DNA of 43,307 bases from Bacteroidales bacterium (GTDB lineage Bacteria; Bacteroidota; Bacteroidia; Bacteroidales; F082): contig JACZJI010000123.1 in NCBI GenBank assembly GCA_014860665.1, forward strand, positions 1-43,307, in the 5' to 3' direction. The notes beneath the pieces are model-generated. The model did not search any database. It had not been told where the DNA came from and saw nothing but the letters and a program-made list of their open reading frames with translations. A program made the translations under genes and the position numbers. Position 1 is the stretch's first letter; every line of letters starts with the position of its first letter. Shown piece by piece: positions 17,163 through 24,821 of the stretch.

Positions 17163-18035
17163 ATGGAAACTACAACTCGAGCAATGTTTATCGAACAACA
17201 GAAGGCTGAGATTACCGAGCATTTTGTTTACGAACGCCTTGCAGGTTTTAGTAAAGATAATAAGAACAGTAAAATACTTCAAAGTATTTCTGATGATGAG
17301 CTGAGGCATTACCATGTTTGGCAGAAAATCACTGAAAAAGAAGTGAAACCAAATAGATTTAAGATTTGGTGGTTTGTATGGCTTGCAAGAATTTTGGGTT
17401 TGAGCTTTGCTTTGAAGCTGATGGAAAGCGGTGAGATAAATGCCCAGACTTTTTATGAAAAAGCGGCGAAAGAGCATCCCCAGGTTATTAAAATTCGTGA
17501 TGATGAAGAAGCTCATGAGAAGGAGCTGATTGGGATTCTGAACGATAAAAGGCTCCTTTACGTAGGAGCCATCGTTCTGGGGCTGAATGATGCTTTAGTG
17601 GAACTTACCGGAACACTTGTAGGTTTGAGCTTCGCATTCAATAACAATCTCATTATTGGTGTTACGGGTTTAATTATGGGTATAGCTGCGGCGCTATCAA
17701 TGGCATCTTCAGGTTATCTGGCTTCGCAGGAAGAAGAGGAAAAAGAAGATGTGAATCCGGTAACTGCTGCAATTTATACAGGAGTAGCTTATCTAATCAC
17801 TGTAGTTTTATTGGTATTCCCGTATTTTATTTTCTCATCTGCAAAAATTGCAATGGCCCTTATGCTTGTCATAACGCTGTTAATTATAGCTGCTTACAAT
17901 TATTACATTTCAGTAGCAAAAGAAGTCTCCTTTAAACAACGATTTACTTCTATGGCCTTGATTTCTTTGGGTGTTGGGGCAATCTCTTTTGGTATTGGAT
18001 TTATGGCAAAAAGCTGGCTCGGTGTTGGAATATAA
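17163..18035 (+). CDS. membrane ferritin-like VIT1/CCC1 family iron/manganese transporter
   Basis: 290 residues. Residues 1-125 are a ferritin/rubrerythrin-like diiron domain with E-x-x-H pairs at Glu46/His49 (DDELRHYH) and Glu115/His118 (DDEEAHEKEL), plus Glu16/Glu19 and Glu99. Residues 130-290 form the VIT1/CCC1 membrane domain (GLNDALVELTGTLVGLSFA and MASSGYLASQEEEEKED). Known relatives such as MbfA export or store iron to limit toxicity. It follows rex by 48 bases on the same strand, so it may be redox-linked. Together with FeoAB in this window it provides iron import and iron export or detoxification. No terminator is obvious after it. Confidence 0.87.
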   Translation: METTTRAMFIEQQKAEITEHFVYERLAGFSKDNKNSKILQSISDDELRHYHVWQKITEKEVKPNRFKIWWFVWLARILGLSFALKLMESGEINAQTFYEKAAKEHPQVIKIRDDEEAHEKELIGILNDKRLLYVGAIVLGLNDALVELTGTLVGLSFAFNNNLIIGVTGLIMGIAAALSMASSGYLASQEEEEKEDVNPVTAAIYTGVAYLITVVLLVFPYFIFSSAKIAMALMLVITLLIIAAYNYYISVAKEVSFKQRFTSMALISLGVGAISFGIGFMAKSWLGVGI

Positions 18036-18136
18036 ATTTAGCAACAAATTTCAAAAGGATTTACTAAATAGGCATCTTTCTGTTGCTTATTTTTTCAACA
18101 GTGGTGCACTATAAATCATAAAAGTTGGGAAAGCTT

Positions 18137-18601
18137 TTATTGTTTATAGGCGTGAACACCAAAAGGATTCTTAATGTATTCCCGTAACAGTTTTGCTTCC
18201 GATTCGCTGCTTTCAACCACAGCCTTAAGCACATCATCTATGGAAATAATACTGACAATTTCTTCTTTATCCAAGATAGGAATATGGCGAATTTGCTTTT
18301 CCACCATAACCTGCATCAAATAGTTGTCTGTATCTTCCATTTTACCTACAAAAATTGAATCGGCAGGCGTCATTAAATCCGAAACCAGGTTGGTACCATC
18401 GATAGGTTTACCTGTCTTGTAACATTTATAAAGAATATCCCTTTCGGAGATTATCCCTACCAGTTTGTGGTCAGAGTTAACTACCAATGCAGCGCCATTA
18501 TTGGTCTCGTCAAGTTTCTTAACTGTTTCATAAACAGAAGAGTTATCCCGCACCGTAATGACATGTTTTCCTTTTTTTTCTACTATTTTTTCTACTAACA
18601 T
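18137..18601 (-). CDS. tandem CBS-domain protein
   Basis: 154 residues made of two CBS domains: the first ends in LVGIISERDILYKCY, the second runs through VEKQIRHIPILDKEEIVSIISIDDVLKAVVE. Such small proteins bind adenine nucleotides and often act as energy sensors. There is no attached enzyme or transporter domain. It is the last gene of the long minus-strand operon, 9 bases after the DHOD-like gene, so it may respond to cellular energy state for the membrane complex (inference). Confidence 0.88.
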   Translation of the reverse strand: MLVEKIVEKKGKHVITVRDNSSVYETVKKLDETNNGAALVVNSDHKLVGIISERDILYKCYKTGKPIDGTNLVSDLMTPADSIFVGKMEDTDNYLMQVMVEKQIRHIPILDKEEIVSIISIDDVLKAVVESSESEAKLLREYIKNPFGVHAYKQ

Positions 18602-18610
18602 AATATTAAA

Positions 18611-19609
18611 TTATTTAGGTGAGACATAGTCGAGATTAGAGAAATACTTCATAAACTGAGTCCTTTCAAAAAGAATGGGCTTTCTAACATTTTTCTGATT
18701 TAACTTGCCTATGAAATCATTGGTGTGAATATAACCTTTTTTATCCATCCATTCACTAAGTCGCTCATTCATTTTTTTTACCAAACCTGTACCTTGAGTC
18801 AGAAGTGCTGAAACAACTTGTGTAGCAGCTGCCCCGGCGAGCATATCTTTAATCATTGTGTCTCCGTCCACAACGCCTGTAGAGGCTGCCAAATCACAGG
18901 AAACGTAAGGTGATAAAATTCCTATCCAACGCAATACATTGCTGTTGTCAGCCGTATGACTATCAAAGGGACGACTTGTCAGGCTTTCATTTTCAATATT
19001 AATATCAGCATCATAAAACCGATTAAACAGTACCATTCCCTGAATCCCCGTCTGGCTTAAACGGTGAAGAAAATTGGCCATTCCAGAAAAATAACTTCCA
19101 ATTTTTATTGAGATAGGAATATTGACTTTTTTTGTCACTTGATCGATTAAATCGAAATATGATTTTTCATAATCGGCTCCAGTGAATTCGATAGACGCTG
19201 GCATCAGGAAAATATTCAGTTCCAGCGCATCGGCGCCGGCTTCTTCAACTTTAGCTGCAAAGTCGATCCATTCTCCAGGACTAAAACAATTAATGCTGGC
19301 AATAATAGGGATATCCGTTTCCTTCTTAGCTTCTCTGATCAGCGTCAAATACTCATTTACACTTTTTTGTTTTGTGAAATAAGTTGTGAGTCTTTCAATA
19401 TCGCTATATGTTTCATTGATATTATTGACTTGCAGGGCATCCACATCCATCATTATTTGTTCTTCAAATAATGACTTCAGAACTACGGCGCCCACACCTT
19501 CATCTGCCAGTTTCTTAATAGATTTTACATTATCGGTTAGTGGGGAGCTTCCCGCGATAATGGGACTTTTCAATTTTAAGCCCAGATAGGTAGTAGATAT
19601 GTCAGCCAT
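18611..19609 (-). CDS. dihydroorotate dehydrogenase-like FMN protein lacking the active-site cysteine
   Basis: 332 residues with the class-1 DHOD TIM-barrel fold: TTYLGLKLKSPIIAGSSPLT at the start, and ADEGVGAVVLKSLFEEQI. The segment AGADALELN normally leads to SCPN with the catalytic Cys; here residues 131-137 read LNIFLMP, so that base is missing. It is therefore unlikely to be pyrimidine-biosynthetic PyrD. It sits 18 bases after the NuoI-GltD flavoprotein gene, an arrangement like PreT-PreA of dihydropyrimidine dehydrogenase, but the FeS part and uracil loop of PreA are absent. A role as an electron-transfer partner of the complex is a guess. Annotators call this family DHOD-like protein. 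Confidence 0.8.
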   Translation of the reverse strand: MADISTTYLGLKLKSPIIAGSSPLTDNVKSIKKLADEGVGAVVLKSLFEEQIMMDVDALQVNNINETYSDIERLTTYFTKQKSVNEYLTLIREAKKETDIPIIASINCFSPGEWIDFAAKVEEAGADALELNIFLMPASIEFTGADYEKSYFDLIDQVTKKVNIPISIKIGSYFSGMANFLHRLSQTGIQGMVLFNRFYDADINIENESLTSRPFDSHTADNSNVLRWIGILSPYVSCDLAASTGVVDGDTMIKDMLAGAAATQVVSALLTQGTGLVKKMNERLSEWMDKKGYIHTNDFIGKLNQKNVRKPILFERTQFMKYFSNLDYVSPK

Positions 19610-19627
19610 GATAGTTTATATAATTTG

Positions 19628-21433
19628 TTAATTATTGGGGAAATCACTTTCCCTGAGATATCTGTCAATTCCGACAGCAGCTTTATGTCCGTTAGCAATA
19701 CCATGAATTACATCGGGGCCTTGAATAATATCTCCTCCCATGAAGAACCATTTGACCCCGGTCTGGAAATATTCGTCGGTTTCAACCCGACCGCGAGGCC
19801 CAAACTTGATATTTTCTTTAAATTCCTCAGAGATGTAGCTGATGTCAATTCCCTGACCAATAGACTGAACAATCATATGTCCCGGATAATAATTTTTGAC
19901 ATCCATCTCGCATTGTGGATTGAATCGACCTGTTTCATCAAATAGGGAGTTACATTTGACCACATGAAGCCCCTGTGGTATGCCATCTTTAATTTCTATA
20001 GACTGAGGTGCCCATCCCGGATAAACGGTAGCACCTTCTTCGCGTGATTCTACCACTTCTTCTCTGTCGGCAGGCATATTTTCTTCAGTTTCGAGAGAGG
20101 TAGTAATGATATTCACTTTATCGAATTTCTGCATTTGAAGACGTGCCAGTGACCTGGTGATATCCATTGCCACATTTCCACCACCGATGACCACGATAGA
20201 ATCGGCAACTTCAATTTCTTCGCCAGAAGTAATTTTTCTCAGCATGTCAGTGGAATAGTAAACATGTTGATTATCGGATCCTTCAATGCCTGTGCCTCTT
20301 CCCAAATGGAGACCTGTACCAGCAAAAACAGCATCAAAATCTTTACCCAGCTGATCAAGCGTGATGTCCTTTCCTATCCGGGTATTGTATTTAATTTCAA
20401 CTCCCAATGAAAGGATATAGTTGATGTCTTTATCAATCTGGTCATAAGGAAGACGGTATTCAGGGATGCCATAACGCATCATTCCACCAGCCTTTTCATA
20501 TTGCTCGAAGATGGTTACCTGGTAACCCATCAGTCTCAGATAATGTGCGGCTGATAAACCGGATGGTCCTGCACCAATGATAGCTACTTTTTTATCATTG
20601 ACTTCCAAATTATTGGTGTTGAGTATTTCCTTGTATTTGTCTTCAGGAATCTGGTCCGCAATATAGCGTTTCAGCCAGCGAATAGACAAAGGATCTCCTT
20701 TATGTCCAATAGAACAAACTGTTTCGCATTTATGGGTACAAATGCGTCCGCAAATTTCAGGCAGAGGGTTGGTTTCGTAAAGAATACGCATACCTTCTTC
20801 CATATCATCATTGCGAATGGCCTTGATATATTCTGGAATACCCATATGTGCGGGACAGGTGGCAGTGCATATTCCACATTCAACACAGCGATCAGCTTCT
20901 AAAATTGCCTGTTCTTTAGAGAATCCTTTTACCATTTCAATAAAAGAATCATTTCTCTCTTCGGGATGCAAATGTTCCATGGAAACACGTTCCAGGTTAT
21001 AGAATTCGTAATTGCCCTCTGGTTTTTTCCATCCTTTTTCATTTTTATCCCAGGCTTTCTCTTCAATGCCTGGAGTGAAACGGAATTCTTCAGGATCAGT
21101 TGCAATCCATTTATATTCATTAGAAAGCGATAGAGAATTGGTGGTGCACACATCCACGCAAAGAGCGCACCAACAGCAGCGGCCATAATCCACGCGTGGA
21201 CGTAATCCGCTGTCACCGCTCACAGGGTCTTTAAAAGGCACCAGGTCGATGGCCTCGTTTTCACAAATGGCTTCGCAGGTACCACAACCGATGCACTTAT
21301 CAACATCGTTTTTATGAAATCCGCGGTAACGGTCTGCCCCCGGACGATCGTTGAATGGGTCGCGAACAGTAACAGGTTCTTTAGCAACTCTTTTCCAAGC
21401 GGTGAACGGGGTTAATATATCTTTAATACTCAT
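19628..21433 (-). CDS. NuoI-like ferredoxin domain fused to a GltD/NfnL-type NAD(P)H flavoprotein
   Basis: 601 residues. Residues 40-100 are a two-[4Fe-4S] ferredoxin domain (C47, C50, C53, C57; C86, C89, C92, C96) like NuoI/MbxN. Residues 180-600 are a GltD-like module: C183, C186, C189, C193 and C228, C232, C236, C240 for FeS, FAD loop GAGPSG (287-292), NAD(P) loop VVIGGGNVAMD, and the closing FFMGGDIIQGPDVIHGIANG. In GltD, NfnL and PreT this fold exchanges electrons between NAD(P)H and FeS clusters. It lies 41 bases after the NuoD-like gene, where MBX/MBS operons have only the NuoI-like subunit. It probably links NAD(P)H or ferredoxin to the membrane complex. Confidence 0.88.
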   Translation of the reverse strand: MSIKDILTPFTAWKRVAKEPVTVRDPFNDRPGADRYRGFHKNDVDKCIGCGTCEAICENEAIDLVPFKDPVSGDSGLRPRVDYGRCCWCALCVDVCTTNSLSLSNEYKWIATDPEEFRFTPGIEEKAWDKNEKGWKKPEGNYEFYNLERVSMEHLHPEERNDSFIEMVKGFSKEQAILEADRCVECGICTATCPAHMGIPEYIKAIRNDDMEEGMRILYETNPLPEICGRICTHKCETVCSIGHKGDPLSIRWLKRYIADQIPEDKYKEILNTNNLEVNDKKVAIIGAGPSGLSAAHYLRLMGYQVTIFEQYEKAGGMMRYGIPEYRLPYDQIDKDINYILSLGVEIKYNTRIGKDITLDQLGKDFDAVFAGTGLHLGRGTGIEGSDNQHVYYSTDMLRKITSGEEIEVADSIVVIGGGNVAMDITRSLARLQMQKFDKVNIITTSLETEENMPADREEVVESREEGATVYPGWAPQSIEIKDGIPQGLHVVKCNSLFDETGRFNPQCEMDVKNYYPGHMIVQSIGQGIDISYISEEFKENIKFGPRGRVETDEYFQTGVKWFFMGGDIIQGPDVIHGIANGHKAAVGIDRYLRESDFPNN

Positions 21434-21474
21434 GAGATGTTGTATTATCTATTCTTGAGACTATCGTCAAAATT

Positions 21475-22668
21475 CTACCTTTCAATTTCAGGCGGGCATG
21501 TTGCCAGAGAAACCATAATTCCGGCTGTGTCCGCAATGTTGGCGTTAATTAATAACTTTTCAAGTAAAGCATTGGCATGTGTATAGCTTGGCCCTTTTAA
21601 ATTTACCCTGCGAGGCGTATCGCTTCCGTCGGTTACCATGTACATACCATATTCACCACGTGAACTTTCGCATTTTACGTAAGTTTCTCCTTTTGGAATC
21701 CTCCAGTGCATTACATTGGGTGTAGGCGCCTTAATTTCTCCTTTTTCAGGCATTTTGGCCATAATCTGACGGATAAGATCAATGGTCATCTTTAAATCAT
21801 GCCATCTAACAACACTCCTTGCATATACGTCACTTTCTGTTGTGGTATATGGTTCAAAGTCAAGTTCAGCATACTTCAGATAAGGATGGGTTTTGCGGAT
21901 GTCGCGCATTACGCCTGCGGCACGTGCTGCTGGACCGTATACACCATATCTGTCAATATAATCTTTAGGAATGTAACCTAAACCTTTGGCTCTTTTCTTG
22001 AAAACAATATTGTTGAACATCAGATCATTGATGTTTTTTACAAATTCATCTGCCAGTTTCAGATTCTCTTCCAGTCGTTTTTTGAAACCGTCCGGTAGTA
22101 ATCCACGGACACCACCGGGTAATATATACATGTGATAAACCCTGCCGCCGGTAAGTTCTTCAAAGCGGTCGAGAATTAAATCACGGATGTAGCTTCCCCA
22201 TTGATAACCCAATCCAAGGGCAAAGGTTCCTGCCTGTCCGGGAACACCACGCAACAAAACTTGTAAGCGGGACATTTCCAGAACGAGCATGCGAAGCCAT
22301 TGGGCTGTTTCGGGAACTTCAATCCCTGACAATTCTTCCACGCAAGTAGCTAATAAATATTCGTTTGGATCTGGTTCTGCAACGCACAGGCGAACACAAG
22401 TAGGGAAGCATTGGATAAACTTTCTGCGCTCCATTAACTTTTCAAATCCGCGATGCAGGTAACCCACATGGGTTTTCGATTCTACAATTTCATCCCCACT
22501 TAAAGTGAGCTCCAGAGCCATATTCCCAGTAACACCAGGGTGCTGCGGTCCTTGCCAGATTTTAACGTATTTATGGCTTGATAGGTCGATGATGGGTTTT
22601 CCATCTTCGCCTATTTCCGGATATGAACTGCGGTCGTTATTAATCTGAAATATTTTCTTTATGTCCAT
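21475..22668 (-). CDS. nuoD: NuoD/MbxL-like large catalytic-site subunit with remnant NiFe ligands
   Basis: 397 residues, related to complex I 49-kDa NuoD and to the large subunit of group 4 NiFe hydrogenases. HPGVTGNMALELTLSGDEIVES, GYLHRGFEKLMERRKFIQ and RVYHMYILPGGVRG are family signatures. In the place of the hydrogenase N-terminal C-x2-C is C91-x3-C95 (preceded by C87). In place of the C-terminal DPCxxC is ATCPPEIER with only C391. NuoD proper lacks such cysteines, so this is an Ehr/MBX-type subunit with a modified site, probably without NiFe. It has 11 bases to the NuoC-like gene and belongs to the same operon. Confidence 0.9.
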   Translation of the reverse strand: MDIKKIFQINNDRSSYPEIGEDGKPIIDLSSHKYVKIWQGPQHPGVTGNMALELTLSGDEIVESKTHVGYLHRGFEKLMERRKFIQCFPTCVRLCVAEPDPNEYLLATCVEELSGIEVPETAQWLRMLVLEMSRLQVLLRGVPGQAGTFALGLGYQWGSYIRDLILDRFEELTGGRVYHMYILPGGVRGLLPDGFKKRLEENLKLADEFVKNINDLMFNNIVFKKRAKGLGYIPKDYIDRYGVYGPAARAAGVMRDIRKTHPYLKYAELDFEPYTTTESDVYARSVVRWHDLKMTIDLIRQIMAKMPEKGEIKAPTPNVMHWRIPKGETYVKCESSRGEYGMYMVTDGSDTPRRVNLKGPSYTHANALLEKLLINANIADTAGIMVSLATCPPEIER

Positions 22669-22679
22669 GCTTGCGCGAA

Positions 22680-23207
22680 TTAATCGTTAGGATAAAGTTT
22701 TGATTTCATATAAGTTGAAGGATCGTTAGTTTCACGTCCTGGTCTTGGGAAATAAGTCTCTTCAGAATATTTTTTTGTATCGAAATCTCTCCGGTAAGGA
22801 GGAATGTTGTCCCAGCCTTCCAGGATGAAATCTTCGTCAATACGAGGACTTCCCGGAAAGTCGATACCAAACATTTCTTTCAACTCACGTTGATAGGTTT
22901 GGATATTTTCCCACAAATGATGAGTACTTTCCATAGTGGCATTTTCCCGATCAATCATGGTTCGAACACCAATTTCCGTGCGTGTTGAAGGATTGTTTAA
23001 CAAATAAGTCAGTTGAAAATTTCCTTCTTCAATCCAGTCAACAGCCGTTAACAATGTAAGGGATGCGTAGCCCTGGTAGTCACGTAAATAAGTTACGAGA
23101 GAAATAGCTTGTAACTTATCCACAGTCAGGAAACACAGGTCATTCCGTCTTGTTTCTTTATCGGTGATTGTGAATCTGGATTCTATATCTTGAATAATTT
23201 GTTGCAT
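22680..23207 (-). CDS. nuoC: NuoC/MbxK-like 30-kDa subunit
   Basis: 175 residues of the complex I 30-kDa/NuoC family. The conserved C-terminal region is intact: ELKEMFGIDFPGSPRIDED leading to DNIPPYRRDFD. The central NPSTRTEIGVRTMIDRENATMES region is the usual beta sheet. It supports the interface between the NuoD-like and NuoB-like subunits of the peripheral arm. It lies 11 bases from each neighbour (nuoB upstream, nuoD downstream), consistent with a single complex. Confidence 0.9.
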   Translation of the reverse strand: MQQIIQDIESRFTITDKETRRNDLCFLTVDKLQAISLVTYLRDYQGYASLTLLTAVDWIEEGNFQLTYLLNNPSTRTEIGVRTMIDRENATMESTHHLWENIQTYQRELKEMFGIDFPGSPRIDEDFILEGWDNIPPYRRDFDTKKYSEETYFPRPGRETNDPSTYMKSKLYPND

Positions 23208-23218
23208 AGTCTCTTTTA

Positions 23219-23911
23219 TTACCAGTTATAATCAGGCATATTCCAGTCTTTGATAATTTTTTTCTGATTGGCTTTGTACCAATCAAGGTTGCGGATGTAC
23301 TCATTTGCTTTTTCGGCTTTCCCGGCTTTAATTAACTCTTTCAGTTTTGCAAACCCGGCAAGTAAAGCTTCCGGTCGTGGCATACAGCCAGCGATATAAA
23401 CATCTACAGGCAGATAATGGTCCAGGCGGTTAATGGTATTGTAACTGTCCCAATACATTCCACCGTTGATGGTGCAGCTGCCAAGTCCGATCACATATTT
23501 AGGGCTGGGCATCTGTTCGTAACTCCGGATAGCGCGTTTTAAGGTCTTCACCGAAAGGTATCCAGAAATGATGAATACGTTCGACTGACGAGGTGTGGGG
23601 CGCATTTGCACACCATAGCGGTACATATCAAAACGAGGTGTTACCAGAGGAGGGATTTCGATACTTCCACAACCGGTACCAAATCCAAGTACCCAGAGGC
23701 TTTCAGCTCGTGCCCAGTTGAGGAATTTTTCAACGGCTCCTGATTTAACTTTATATTCTTCAGGCCTTTCCTGGCAAAAGTAATCATTGATAGGGTCTAC
23801 TTCAATGAGACTCCCGTCAGGAGCAGTGACTGTTCTTTTTTCGTTTTCCGGTGCGATAAAATTTTTGGTTTTTACTACCGGTATATCCTGAGGTTTGTTT
23901 TCTTTTTCCAT
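23219..23911 (-). CDS. nuoB: NuoB/MbxJ-like FeS subunit with an altered N2 cysteine set
   Basis: 230 residues from the chosen start. Similarity to NuoB is strong: TPRFDMYRYGVQMRPTPRQSNV, YEQMPSPKYVIGLGSCTINGG and PVDVYIAGCMPRPEALLAG. These carry the third and fourth cluster ligands. The tandem CC of NuoB (LACCAIE) is GTGCGSIE here, so one of the paired cysteines is glycine; an extra Cys46 (NDYFCQERP) lies N-terminal. The cluster may be unusual or use another ligand. I use the ATG at 23911, one base after the nuoH stop, over the upstream ATG at 23929 inside nuoH. Confidence 0.88.
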   Translation of the reverse strand: MEKENKPQDIPVVKTKNFIAPENEKRTVTAPDGSLIEVDPINDYFCQERPEEYKVKSGAVEKFLNWARAESLWVLGFGTGCGSIEIPPLVTPRFDMYRYGVQMRPTPRQSNVFIISGYLSVKTLKRAIRSYEQMPSPKYVIGLGSCTINGGMYWDSYNTINRLDHYLPVDVYIAGCMPRPEALLAGFAKLKELIKAGKAEKANEYIRNLDWYKANQKKIIKDWNMPDYNW

Positions 23912-23912
23912 G

Positions 23913-24821
23913 TTATAAAAAAATGACAATTGCTAAAATTCCCAAAAGAGTCGGGATCTTTAAAAACCAGCGAACACTTTGCTCAATTCTAAATCTTGGG
24001 AAGACCATTCCGACAAATACCGACCAGAAATAGATCAAAAAGGTTTTAACGATAAGCTCAATCCAGTTTGTGGCTCCACCAAAAAATAAGTTCATAAAAA
24101 GTGCTGCTTCAGCCACATGTAGAATGGCATTATTGGTGCGCAAGAAGCCTAGAAAAACGCCGTGATATTCTGTCGGAGGGCCAATTGGAATTTCGTTAGG
24201 TGCTTGAATCAGATTAAATGGTGAATGTCCGAAAGCCCCTAACAAAGATAGCATTGCTGCTCCTGTTGCAAAGGGATTAGTCCAAACTGTCCAGGTGAAA
24301 AATCCGCCTTGTTGTGCTGCAACAATTTGAGAAATTGACAATGTGTGGTACTGAATGGCAATGGAAATTACGGCAAGTGTCATTGGGACCTCGATGGTGG
24401 TAAACTGTGCCAGCCCGCGACTGACACCAATGGTTGAGTAGGGGTGACCTCCTTCACCGGCGCCTAATGCCATTCCTAGCATTCCGAAAAGCTGGAAGTA
24501 CAGAATCAGTACTAAGTCTCCTGAAAAAGAGTAGTTTGACCAATGCCATGACCCGAAGATCATAGGAAGAAATAAAAAGAGGCCAACGCCACCCATGAGC
24601 CTGAATACTGGTCCCAGGTAAAACATGGTGCCGTGGCTCACCTGTGATTTCAGTGAATAAAGTTTCGTGAGATCAACCCATGGCTGGTACCAGGGAATAC
24701 CAATACGACCGGAAACCCGCGCACCAATCCTTCGAATGGTAGAACTCATCAGCATACCCCAGTTGGTCACAATAAATAAACCCAGCAGGGTCCATAGAAA
24801 CTTTGTGATGCTATAATCCAT
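23913..24821 (-). CDS. nuoH: NuoH/MbxM-like membrane anchor subunit
   Basis: 302 residues with about eight membrane segments. The family motifs ARVSGRIGIPWYQPWVDLTKLYSL, GAGEGGHPYSTIGVSRGLAQFTTIEVP and NEIPIGPPTEYHGVFLGFL lie on the loops that contact the peripheral arm. It couples electron transfer to ion pumping. It directly abuts the fused antiporter-like gene (no gap) and is followed after one base by the NuoB-like start. It is shorter than quinone-type NuoH (about 325 residues), as in hydrogenase-related complexes. Confidence 0.9.
   Translation of the reverse strand: MDYSITKFLWTLLGLFIVTNWGMLMSSTIRRIGARVSGRIGIPWYQPWVDLTKLYSLKSQVSHGTMFYLGPVFRLMGGVGLFLFLPMIFGSWHWSNYSFSGDLVLILYFQLFGMLGMALGAGEGGHPYSTIGVSRGLAQFTTIEVPMTLAVISIAIQYHTLSISQIVAAQQGGFFTWTVWTNPFATGAAMLSLLGAFGHSPFNLIQAPNEIPIGPPTEYHGVFLGFLRTNNAILHVAEAALFMNLFFGGATNWIELIVKTFLIYFWSVFVGMVFPRFRIEQSVRWFLKIPTLLGILAIVIFL

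Noticed and set aside
18611..21433. Reading the flavoprotein and DHOD-like genes as dihydropyrimidine dehydrogenase PreT/PreA
   Set aside because: The DHOD-like part lacks the catalytic Cys loop and FeS tail of PreA, and the flavoprotein starts with a NuoI-like domain; the operon context favours the membrane complex.
21475..22668. Calling the complex a group 4 NiFe hydrogenase
   Set aside because: Both NiFe-ligand motifs are altered (C-x3-C; a single C-terminal Cys with Glu in place of the other).
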